From Acidiphilium sp. CAG:727 (GTDB lineage: Bacteria > Bacillota > Clostridia > Christensenellales > Borkfalkiaceae), in contig FR898418.1 of NCBI GenBank assembly GCA_000437515.1, forward strand, positions 1 through 6,935: a stretch of 6,935 nt of DNA. The letters run 5' to 3'. A model generated the notes under the pieces. That model ran no database searches and was not told where the DNA came from. It was given only the letters and a program-made list of their open reading frames with translations. Position numbers and translations under genes: made by a program. The stretch's first letter is position 1. Each line of letters begins with the position of its first letter. Shown here in pieces: positions 1 through 5,809 of the stretch.

Positions 1-1
1 G

Positions 2-94
2 TTCAAATCTCTAATGGCTAGCGCCGCGGCCGCCCCGCTCTTTTACGGGGATCGTTTTATCGCGTCCGGAATGTCGGGTACCGTTTTTACGTAA
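2..94 (+). CDS. C-terminal fragment of an unidentified upstream protein
   Basis: Frame 2 is open from the window edge to a TAA at 92-94 and encodes about 30 residues ending in SGTVFT. The stretch is rich in Ala and aromatic or hydrophobic residues, with a run of four alanines. Codons match the neighbouring genes (GCG, GCC, CCG, TCG, GGG). The other two forward frames hit stops within the first 21 bases. A hairpin with a T-rich tail starts two bases after the stop, which is what the end of a transcription unit should look like. The family cannot be recognised from so short a tail, and a chance open frame is not excluded at this length. Confidence 0.45.
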   Translation, partial: FKSLMASAAAAPLFYGDRFIASGMSGTVFT

Positions 95-95
95 G

Positions 96-125
96 AAAAA
101 AGACCGTATAAAGACGGTTTAGTTT
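96..125 (+). terminator. Putative weak rho-independent terminator of the upstream gene
   Basis: An A-run (96-101) leads into inverted arms ACCGT (103-107) and ACGGT (114-118) around a 6-base loop. The arms can be extended by a G-T wobble and an A-T pair, and a T-rich tail TTTAGTTTTG follows. The A-run and T-run make it potentially bidirectional. It sits just after the TAA at 92-94 and before the operon promoter. The stem is short, so efficiency may be low. Confidence 0.45.
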
Positions 126-126
126 T

Positions 127-154
127 GTTAATATAAGTTAATATAAAAAGTTAA
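127..154 (+). repeat. Tandem 10-bp direct repeat upstream of the operon promoter, candidate operator
   Basis: GTTAATATAA occurs twice back to back (127-136 and 137-146), and a shorter GTTAA copy follows at 150-154. The exact repeats have a 10-base period, one helical turn, and end 17 bases before the likely -35 box at 164. That placement suits an activator site or an AT-rich UP-element-like stretch. The AraC-family regulator encoded at 4879-5682 is a possible ligand, but this is inference: AraC-family sites are usually longer, and simple AT-richness could produce such a repeat. Confidence 0.4.
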
Positions 155-163
155 GTTTATTTA

Positions 164-192
164 TTTACTTTTCGATTTCGATATGTTAAAAT
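164..192 (+). promoter_or_regulatory. Sigma-A-type promoter of the five-gene operon
   Basis: TTTACT (164-169) and TAAAAT (187-192) are separated by exactly 17 bases. A TG dinucleotide at 184-185 gives an extended -10 (TGtTAAAAT). A start six to seven bases after the -10 box falls at 199-200, that is at the A of the ATG at 199, implying a leaderless transcript. The -35 box is imperfect (4 of 6 to consensus), consistent with activator help from the AT-rich repeats just upstream. An alternative -10 (TATAAA, 142-147) has a poor -35 partner. Confidence 0.55.
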
Positions 193-198
193 TATGCT

Positions 199-1179
199 AT
201 GAAAGCAGGAATCATAGGTCTTGGAGCGATTGCTCCGATGCATATAGAGGCGTTAAAGGAACGCGCCGAAGAAATAGTCGCCGTGTGCGACGTGGAACGC
301 GAAAAATGCGCCGCCGTAAACCGCAAGTATTCTCTTAACGCGCGCGGGTACGAGGATTATAAAGAAATGCTCGAAAAAGAGGATCTCGACGTCGTTCACG
401 TGTGTACTCCTCATTACCTTCACGCCGAAATGACTATAGCGGCTCTTAAAAAAAACGTCAACGTAATCTGCGAGAAACCGCTTGCCATAAATCAAACTCA
501 ACTCGATAATATCGAAAAAGCGGTTAAAGCGAGCAAAGCCCGGCTCGGCGTATGTTTTCAGACGAGATACAACCGCGCGGTTACCGAACTGAAAAAACTG
601 ATAAAACCCGAAGACGTGATCGCGGCTTACGCAAACCTCGTGTGGAAAAGGGATAAAGAGTATTATAATTCTGCCGCTTGGAGAGGAACGAAAGACGAAG
701 AAGGCGGCGGAGTTCTGATAAATCAGGCGATACATTCGCTCGATTTGCTCTTGTGGGTGTGCGGAATGCCGAAAAGTCTTACCGCTCATTGCTTCGACGA
801 TTCGTTAAAAGGCGTTATAGAGGTCGAAGATACGGTTCACGGCGTCTACGATCTGGACGACGACCGCAATTTTATACTCAACGCGACGAACGCGTCGAAA
901 ACTTGTTTCAAAAACGTTTTAAGTTTCGTTACAAAAGATAAAACCGCTTTGCTTTACGGCGACGAGTTATTCGTAAACGGCGAAAAACTTACTTTTGCCG
1001 ACGGAAGAAAGACGGCGGGCAAAAAAGAATGGGGAAACGGACACGGACCGCTGATCGACGATTTTTACGATTGCGTCGAAACGGGCAGACGTTTCCCGAT
1101 AGATTTTTACGAAGGCTCGAAAGCCGTAAAAGTGTTGCTTGCCACCTATCGTTCAAACGGCGAAAAAGTGTATTTGTAA
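199..1179 (+). CDS. Gfo/Idh/MocA family NAD(P)-dependent sugar dehydrogenase
   Basis: A cytosolic oxidoreductase predicted to oxidise or reduce a sugar hydroxyl/keto group using NAD(H) or NADP(H). The N-terminal Rossmann domain (about residues 1-120) shows the dinucleotide motif G7-L-G9-A-I-A12 and D31 after the second strand, which favours NAD. The family motif EKP is at 92-94, with K93 the expected catalytic lysine. The C-terminal alpha/beta domain has W161-R-G, GGG at 169-171 and H179-x-x-D182, the usual substrate-side signature. Length (326 aa) is normal. The start is fixed: an in-frame TAA lies at 187-189, and starting later would delete the Rossmann strand. No Shine-Dalgarno is present, and translation is probably leaderless. 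It is the first gene of the operon, 42 bases before the next. The exact substrate cannot be read from sequence; the nagA/nagB context suggests an amino-sugar derivative. Confidence 0.93.
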   Translation: MKAGIIGLGAIAPMHIEALKERAEEIVAVCDVEREKCAAVNRKYSLNARGYEDYKEMLEKEDLDVVHVCTPHYLHAEMTIAALKKNVNVICEKPLAINQTQLDNIEKAVKASKARLGVCFQTRYNRAVTELKKLIKPEDVIAAYANLVWKRDKEYYNSAAWRGTKDEEGGGVLINQAIHSLDLLLWVCGMPKSLTAHCFDDSLKGVIEVEDTVHGVYDLDDDRNFILNATNASKTCFKNVLSFVTKDKTALLYGDELFVNGEKLTFADGRKTAGKKEWGNGHGPLIDDFYDCVETGRRFPIDFYEGSKAVKVLLATYRSNGEKVYL

Positions 1180-1210
1180 ACCCCGCGAGATTAAAATCGA
1201 CGGAACGCAA

Positions 1211-1216
1211 AAGGAG
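1211..1216 (+). promoter_or_regulatory. Shine-Dalgarno of the second dehydrogenase gene
   Basis: AAGGAG lies five bases before the ATG at 1222. It confirms that start, and contrasts with the first gene of the operon, which has no such site. Confidence 0.8.
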
Positions 1217-1221
1217 ATAAA

Positions 1222-2097
1222 ATGAAAAAAATCGTTATTTTGGGGTGCGAAAATTCGCATGCGGATACGTTTTTAGACTTTATTAAAAACGATCCGAAAT
1301 ATTCCGACGTTGAAGTTCTCGGCGTACACAGCGAAGACGAAGGCGCGGCGGATAAACTCAAAGAAAAATTCGGTGTAAAAGTTCTTTCGTCATACGACGA
1401 AGCGGTCGGCAAAGTCGACGGCGTTATGATTACCGCGCGCCGCGGCGGCGATCATTACAGATTCGCGAAACCCTATATCGCTTCGGGCGTTCCTATGTTT
1501 ATAGACAAACCCGTAACGATAAGCGAAGCCGAAGCGATCGCAATGGCAAAAGATTTTGAGAAGAACGGCGTAAGAATGACGGGCGGTTCGTCGTGCGTTC
1601 ACGTCGACGTCGTGCAAAAACTTAAACGCGACCGCGAAACCGACTTCGGGGGTAAAACGCTCGGCGGGTTCGTCCGTTGCCCCGTTTCGCTCAATAACGA
1701 TTACGGCGGATTTTATTTTTACTGCGAACACCTTATCGGCATTACGTCCACGATTTTCGGGTTCTATCCCGAATCGGTAAAGGCGTTTGAAAACGACGGC
1801 AAAATAACGGTCGTATTCAGATATAAAGACTACGACGTTACGGGGCTTTTCGTGGACGGCAACTACGTTTATTACGCCGCGCGTTATTCGGTCGACGGCG
1901 TTTTCGGGGAGGAATTTCCGATTACGGGCGAAAGCCCCTGTTTCCGCGCGGAATTCGACGAATTTTACGATTTGTTAAACGGCGGCGAGCAGAAAAAATC
2001 TTATTCCGATTTTATCGCGCCCGTATTCGTCATGAACGCCGTTAAACGCTCCTTGGACGGCGGGAAAGAAGAAAAGGTAAATAAATTCGAATTATGA
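1222..2097 (+). CDS. Divergent Gfo/Idh/MocA family oxidoreductase-like protein
   Basis: A 291-residue protein with the Gfo/Idh/MocA layout but altered signatures. The first strand (KKIVILG) leads into G8-C-E-N-S-H-A instead of GxGxxG/A. The family EKP appears as D95-K-P97, keeping the central lysine K96. In the C-terminal half, Y161-G-G and E169-H170 supply a histidine near where the family's catalytic histidine lies. It is shorter than the typical 320-400 residues, mainly in the C-terminal domain. A clear AAGGAG precedes the ATG, and the stop overlaps the next start by four bases. It could be an active dehydrogenase of an unusual subgroup, or a protein that binds sugar or nucleotide without classical dehydrogenase activity. 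Family membership is well supported; catalytic activity and substrate are not. Confidence 0.85.
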   Translation: MKKIVILGCENSHADTFLDFIKNDPKYSDVEVLGVHSEDEGAADKLKEKFGVKVLSSYDEAVGKVDGVMITARRGGDHYRFAKPYIASGVPMFIDKPVTISEAEAIAMAKDFEKNGVRMTGGSSCVHVDVVQKLKRDRETDFGGKTLGGFVRCPVSLNNDYGGFYFYCEHLIGITSTIFGFYPESVKAFENDGKITVVFRYKDYDVTGLFVDGNYVYYAARYSVDGVFGEEFPITGESPCFRAEFDEFYDLLNGGEQKKSYSDFIAPVFVMNAVKRSLDGGKEEKVNKFEL

Positions 2098-2936
2098 AAA
2101 CCAAACTTATACTGTCTGCGTTCGCGGACGAATACTGCGACGATTTTTCGAGACAATGCGAGGCGATGAAAGGCTTCGGAATAGACTATATCGAACTTCG
2201 CGGGGTGAACGGTAAAAACGTTTCGACCCTTTCGGGCGACGAGATTAAAACCGTCGGAAAAATCTTATCCGACACGGGTATGAAAATTTCGGCGATAGGC
2301 TCGCCGATAGGCAAAATCACGCTCGACGGCGATTTCGAAAGTCATCTTAACGCGGCGAAAAGGATTTACGACTACGCCGAAGAATTAAACGCAAAAAATG
2401 TAAGGATATTTTCGTTCTACGCTCCCGACGGCAAAAATATCGCAGATATGAAAACGGAAGTTTTCGATAAACTCGGCGCACTCGTTAAAGCGGCAGACGG
2501 CAGAAACGTTACTCTCTGCCACGAAAACGAAGCGAAGATTTACGGCGAAAGCCCCGAAAAGTGCAGGGAAATTTTAGAGGCGTTCGACGGAAAAATCAAA
2601 GCGGTTTTTGATATGGGCAACTTCGTTCTGGACGGTTACGATCCCGAAAGGGCTTACGAAACGTTAAAGCCGTATATAGGATATTTTCATATAAAAGACG
2701 CGTTTTACGCGGGCGCGATAGTACCTGCGGGCAAGGGCGAAGCGAAGATAAAAGAGATTCTCGAAAAATACGAAAGTTCCGGCGGAAAGACGACTTTTAT
2801 GACGTTGGAGCCGCATTTACAGACTTTTTCGGGTCTGAACGCGTTGGTCGGAAAGGCTTTCGAAAACCCCTATAAATACGAAAGTCAAGAAGCCGCTTTC
2901 AAGGACGCGCTTGAAAATTTAAGGAGCATATTATGA
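2094..2936 (+). CDS. Sugar phosphate isomerase/epimerase, xylose isomerase-like TIM barrel
   Basis: A 280-residue protein of the AP-endonuclease-2/xylose-isomerase-like TIM-barrel family, which includes metal-dependent ketose 3-epimerases, inosose dehydratases and hydroxypyruvate isomerases. The expected metal ligands are visible on successive barrel strands: E144 in HENE (143-146), D173 in VFDMGN, H199 in YFHIKD and E239 in LEPHL. The segment PAGKGE (211-216) is the common loop before the last helices. The ATG overlaps the preceding TGA (ATGA). No good Shine-Dalgarno is at normal distance (an AAAGG lies 17 bases upstream), so translation probably depends on coupling. Sitting between two dehydrogenases and the nagB/nagA pair, it probably epimerises or isomerises a keto-sugar intermediate. 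A dehydratase role is the main alternative. Confidence 0.87.
   Translation: MKTKLILSAFADEYCDDFSRQCEAMKGFGIDYIELRGVNGKNVSTLSGDEIKTVGKILSDTGMKISAIGSPIGKITLDGDFESHLNAAKRIYDYAEELNAKNVRIFSFYAPDGKNIADMKTEVFDKLGALVKAADGRNVTLCHENEAKIYGESPEKCREILEAFDGKIKAVFDMGNFVLDGYDPERAYETLKPYIGYFHIKDAFYAGAIVPAGKGEAKIKEILEKYESSGGKTTFMTLEPHLQTFSGLNALVGKAFENPYKYESQEAAFKDALENLRSIL
2921..2926 (+). promoter_or_regulatory. Shine-Dalgarno of the NagB-family gene
   Basis: AAGGAG sits six bases before the ATG at 2933 and lies inside the end of the preceding gene, supporting the 4-base overlapping start. Confidence 0.75.
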
Positions 2937-3697
2937 AGAGTTTTTGCGTCGACGAATTAAAAGTATACGCCTGCGAAAACAGGACGGTAATGGGCGAACT
3001 CGCCGCGAAGGATATTTCGGCGAAGATAAATGAGCTATTTGCGACGAAACCCGAAATCAATATGATTTTCGCGGCGGCGCCGTCGCAGAACGACGTATTG
3101 AAATCGCTCGCAGAGGATAAGACGATCGACTGGACGAGGGTAAACGCCTACCACATGGACGAATATATCGGTCTTGATAAAGACGCGCCGCAGGGTTTCG
3201 GAAATTTCCTTAAAGCGCACATTTTCGGTAAAGTTCCTTTCAGAAGCGTGAACTATATAGATATTACCGCCGCAGATCCCGAAAAGGAAGCCGAAAGATA
3301 CGGTAAACTGCTTAAAGCCAACCCGACGGATATAGTCGTAATGGGTATAGGCGAAAACGGGCATATCGCGTTCAACGATCCGGGCGTGGCGGATTTCAAC
3401 GACGAAAAGGTCGTTAAACCGGTAAAACTCGACGAAGTCTGCCGCAATCAGCAGGTAAACGACGGTTGCTTCAAGTCGATAGACGAAGTTCCGACCCACG
3501 CGATGACGCTTACCGTTCCCACGCTCGTTGCCGCGCCGTGGCTGTTCTGCATCGTACCCGCCGCGACCAAAGCGAAAGCCGTTTACGAAACTTTGAACGG
3601 CAAAATAGACGAGCATTGCCCCGCAAGTATACTCCGCACGAGAAAGAACGCAAAACTTTATCTCGACGACGCAAGTTCCGCATTGCTTAATTTATGA
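2933..3697 (+). CDS. NagB-family glucosamine-6-phosphate deaminase/isomerase-like protein
   Basis: A 254-residue protein of the NagB/6-phosphogluconolactonase fold. True NagB converts glucosamine 6-phosphate to fructose 6-phosphate and ammonia. The motif AYHMDEYIGL (72-81) carries D76, matching the general base D72 of E. coli NagB. GIGENGHIAFNDP (138-150) carries H144 (E. coli H143), with N142 where E. coli has D141 (also Asn in Bacillus subtilis NagB) and D149 where E. coli has E148. The N-terminal phosphate-loop motif, normally T/S-G-G-T-P, is replaced by AAAPSQND (47-54). CRNQQV (170-175) and PASIL near the C-terminus are typical of a divergent NagB-like clade. It overlaps genes on both sides by ATGA. 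Pairing with nagA supports an amino-sugar role, but altered phosphate recognition leaves the substrate open. Confidence 0.82.
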   Translation: MKSFCVDELKVYACENRTVMGELAAKDISAKINELFATKPEINMIFAAAPSQNDVLKSLAEDKTIDWTRVNAYHMDEYIGLDKDAPQGFGNFLKAHIFGKVPFRSVNYIDITAADPEKEAERYGKLLKANPTDIVVMGIGENGHIAFNDPGVADFNDEKVVKPVKLDEVCRNQQVNDGCFKSIDEVPTHAMTLTVPTLVAAPWLFCIVPAATKAKAVYETLNGKIDEHCPASILRTRKNAKLYLDDASSALLNL

Positions 3698-4839
3698 TAG
3701 AAATCAAAAGCGATAAAATCATAACTCCCGACGGGGTGAAAAACGGGTATTTGTATATCGATAACCGCTCTATCGTCGGAGTTTACACCGAAAAACGACC
3801 CGCAAACGAACGCTACGACTTCACGGGCAGATACGTTTCGGCGGGGTTTATAGACACGCACACTCACGGCGGAAACGGGCATCCGTTTATTAACGGAACG
3901 GAAGAAGACGTAATAGGGGCGTGTAACTTTCACTTAACCCACGGCACGACCGCGATTTTGCCTACCGTTACGGCGGGAGCGTTCGAAACGATGCGTAAAG
4001 CAGTCGAAACCATAGCCGCCGCCAAAAACACGGGCAGGATAAAAAGCGACGTTATCGGCGCGCACATGGAAGGGCCGTATCTTTCGGCAAAACAGTGCGG
4101 AGCGCAGTGCCCCGCTTTTATAACCTCGCCGAAAAAAGAGGACTACGAAAAACTCGCAGATGACCTCGGCGAATATATCGCCCGTTGGACCTACGCGCCC
4201 GAAAACGATATCGGCGGCGAGTTCTGTAAGTTTATAACGTCACACGGAATAATCGCTTCTGCAGGGCATACCGACGCCAAATACGAAGATATGAAAACGG
4301 CGATAGACAACGGCTGTAATCTCGTAACTCATCTGTACTCCTGTACTTCGACCATTACGAGAGATCACGGGTTCAGAAGTTTAGGAGTGATCGAAAGTAC
4401 GTTTCTTCGCGACGAACTCACAGCCGAAATCATAGCCGACGGCAAACACCTTCCGCCCGACCTCATCAGAATGATAATAAAAATCAAGGGCGAAGAAAAG
4501 ACCATCCTTTGCACGGATAGTCTTGAAATAGCGGGTACGGATATTAAAGAGGGGGTAATGAGCGGTACGGAGTTCATCGTCGAAGACGGCGTCTGCAAAC
4601 TCAAAGACCGTTCGGCATTCGCTGGGAGCGTGGCTACTGCCGACCGCCTCGTAAGGGTACTCGTAAAAGATTGCGGTATCGCGGTCGAAAAAGCGATAAA
4701 GACGATAACCGAAAATCCCGCGAGATTACTGAAAGTTAAAAAAGGAAAACTCGAAGCGGGGTACGACGCGGATATAGTCGTATTCGACGACGATATAACG
4801 GTAACCGACGTTTTCGCGCTCGGCAAAAAAGTCGTCTGA
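3694..4839 (+). CDS. nagA: N-acetylglucosamine-6-phosphate deacetylase
   Basis: A 381-residue amidohydrolase-superfamily enzyme, normal length for NagA, which removes acetate from N-acetylglucosamine 6-phosphate in the cytosol. A short N-terminal beta segment (1-50) precedes the metal barrel, and the chain ends in the usual beta segment with the signature NPARLLKVKKGKLEAGYDADIVV. Metal and catalytic residues are visible: H56-T-H58, E126 in HMEGPY, H192 in AGHTDA, H213 in THLYS, H252 in ADGKH, and the catalytic D275 in CTDSLEIAG. The HxH pair is the Bacillus/Firmicutes type rather than the Gln/Asn type of E. coli. The usual THLFNAM is THLYSCTS here, marking a divergent subgroup. The ATG overlaps the nagB-like TGA and has no visible Shine-Dalgarno, so it is probably translated by re-initiation. 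It is the last gene of the operon. Confidence 0.9.
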   Translation: MIEIKSDKIITPDGVKNGYLYIDNRSIVGVYTEKRPANERYDFTGRYVSAGFIDTHTHGGNGHPFINGTEEDVIGACNFHLTHGTTAILPTVTAGAFETMRKAVETIAAAKNTGRIKSDVIGAHMEGPYLSAKQCGAQCPAFITSPKKEDYEKLADDLGEYIARWTYAPENDIGGEFCKFITSHGIIASAGHTDAKYEDMKTAIDNGCNLVTHLYSCTSTITRDHGFRSLGVIESTFLRDELTAEIIADGKHLPPDLIRMIIKIKGEEKTILCTDSLEIAGTDIKEGVMSGTEFIVEDGVCKLKDRSAFAGSVATADRLVRVLVKDCGIAVEKAIKTITENPARLLKVKKGKLEAGYDADIVVFDDDITVTDVFALGKKVV

Positions 4840-4878
4840 CGGCAGGGCGAAAATAGCCGCAGTATCGAGTCTGCAAGA

Positions 4879-5682
4879 TCAGCGCAAGGTTTCGACGGGT
4901 TGTTCTTTCGACGGCGGATAGCCGAAAGTCGCGACGTATTGTTTGTAAAACCCGGGGTAAGAATCGAACCCGCATTTTTCGAAAACCTCGCTCGGGCGGT
5001 TTCCCTGACGAAGCATCGATTGGGCGTATAACAGTCGTTTCGTGTTGATATACTTTTTGGGGCTCGTTTTTATCTGATTTTGAAAAATCCGATACAGATA
5101 TTGCTCGCTTACGTACAGGTTGTCGGCAATTTCTTTAACCCCTCTTAAAGTAAAAAGATTGCCGTTGATATAATCGATTGCCTTTGATAAAATAGGCGAA
5201 AGGTGCGAAGAGTCGATGTAAAATTCGTTTTCCGAAATTTTAAGATAGTAAAAGAGTTCCGTAAGGAGCGATTTTAACAATTCTTTGAACGATTCTTCGT
5301 CTAAATGCGAGGCAAAATAGTCGACTTTTGCGAATAAGTCGGCGACCGAACCGTCTTCGGGGCAATGAACCAATTCGATTTCTTCGGGAATGCTCCCGAG
5401 TAACTTTTTTCCGACGAAATTTTCGTCGAAAGCGATATTGTAGCGCGAATATTCCGCGCCCGGCTTTATGTCGACGTAGTGGAATTTCATCGGGCGGATA
5501 ACCACCAGATCGTTCTTTTTAAGTTCGTACTTTTTGCCTTCGATAAAGTACGTAACTTTGCCCTTCTCGAAAAAGATGAGTTCGTAGGTATTGTGCGAAT
5601 GTTTCAGAAAGGCTTCCGGCGAAGCGGACGGATTTTTGTAGTATTTGTGGTTGTATACGAGGTTTTCGTCGGATATGTCCAT
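4879..5682 (-). CDS. AraC-family transcriptional regulator with N-terminal cupin domain
   Basis: A 267-residue DNA-binding regulator. The N-terminal part (about 20-100) is an AraC-type cupin ligand-binding barrel: H28-x-H30-x-x-x-E34, a K/G-rich strand, then NDLVVIRP and H68. The C-terminal part (about 162-262) carries the two helix-turn-helix units. The first includes LRGVKEIADNLYVSEQYLYR (179-198). The second ends in the AraC signature GFDSYPGFYKQYVATFGYPP (238-257). The start codon follows a partial Shine-Dalgarno (GGGTGG, four bases away) and a near-consensus promoter. It is divergent from the dehydrogenase at 5810 and convergent with nagA, so it probably controls both in response to a sugar of the pathway. 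The inducer is unknown. Confidence 0.93.
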   Translation of the reverse strand: MDISDENLVYNHKYYKNPSASPEAFLKHSHNTYELIFFEKGKVTYFIEGKKYELKKNDLVVIRPMKFHYVDIKPGAEYSRYNIAFDENFVGKKLLGSIPEEIELVHCPEDGSVADLFAKVDYFASHLDEESFKELLKSLLTELFYYLKISENEFYIDSSHLSPILSKAIDYINGNLFTLRGVKEIADNLYVSEQYLYRIFQNQIKTSPKKYINTKRLLYAQSMLRQGNRPSEVFEKCGFDSYPGFYKQYVATFGYPPSKEQPVETLR

Positions 5683-5713
5683 TTATCCACCCAAAATAAA
5701 TATAATCGAATAC

Positions 5714-5742
5714 ATTATACGGTAAAAATCCGTATTTTGCAA
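5714..5742 (-). promoter_or_regulatory. Near-consensus sigma-A promoter of the araC-family gene
   Basis: On the minus strand TTGCAA (5742-5737), a 17-base spacer and a perfect TATAAT (5719-5714) predict a start at a purine around 5707-5706. That leaves a leader of about 24 bases before the ATG at 5682. It is the strongest promoter-like signal in the window. Confidence 0.75.
5717..5735. promoter_or_regulatory. Inverted repeat overlapping the regulator promoter, candidate operator
   Basis: Perfect 6-base arms ATACGG (5717-5722) and CCGTAT (5730-5735) flank a 7-base A-rich centre. The repeat occupies the spacer and part of the -10 box of the regulator promoter, so a bound protein would block transcription. 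Autoregulation is one possibility. A dyad is not the usual direct-repeat layout of AraC-family sites, so another repressor could be the ligand, or it may be chance. Confidence 0.4.
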
Positions 5743-5766
5743 TAAAAATAACGAAAAACCGGTTTA

Positions 5767-5785
5767 ATTTTATAAATATTTTATA
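5767..5785 (+). repeat. 11-bp-period AT-rich direct repeat upstream of the third dehydrogenase
   Basis: ATTTTATA occurs at 5767-5774 and again at 5778-5785, about one helical turn apart. The stretch includes TATAAA (5771-5776), the best -10 candidate for the rightward gene. No matching -35 is seen (ATAACG at 17-base spacing), so the promoter may need an activator. The repeat itself may be no more than AT-rich promoter DNA. Confidence 0.3.
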
Positions 5786-5796
5786 TCGGGAAAACG

Positions 5797-5802
5797 AGGA
5801 GA
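5797..5802 (+). promoter_or_regulatory. Shine-Dalgarno of the third dehydrogenase gene
   Basis: AGGAGA lies seven bases before the ATG at 5810 and fixes that start. Confidence 0.8.
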
Positions 5803-5809
5803 ACGTATT

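Noticed and set aside
1..26. GTTCAAATC at the very start resembles a tRNA T-loop, with CTCTA as a possible T-stem.
   Set aside because: Only a fragment is in the window. The following bases do not give a convincing acceptor end with CCA, and the same bases fit an open coding frame to 94.
33..56. CCCCG and CGGGG hairpin followed by a few T bases, terminator-like.
   Set aside because: It lies inside the likely upstream coding frame, which continues to 94, and the T-run is broken. The hairpin at 96-125 is better placed.
194..202. A two-codon minimal frame (ATG CTA TGA) overlapping the start of the first dehydrogenase, as a possible regulatory leader peptide.
   Set aside because: The predicted transcription start is at or after 199, so it would not be transcribed, and such short frames arise easily by chance.
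253..789. Minus-strand 178-codon open frame.
   Set aside because: It is antisense to the first dehydrogenase, whose family motifs are clear, and its product shows no recognisable motif.
3035..3616. Minus-strand 193-codon open frame.
   Set aside because: It is fully antisense to the NagB-family gene and is explained by that gene's codon bias; no domain or ribosome binding signal was recognised.
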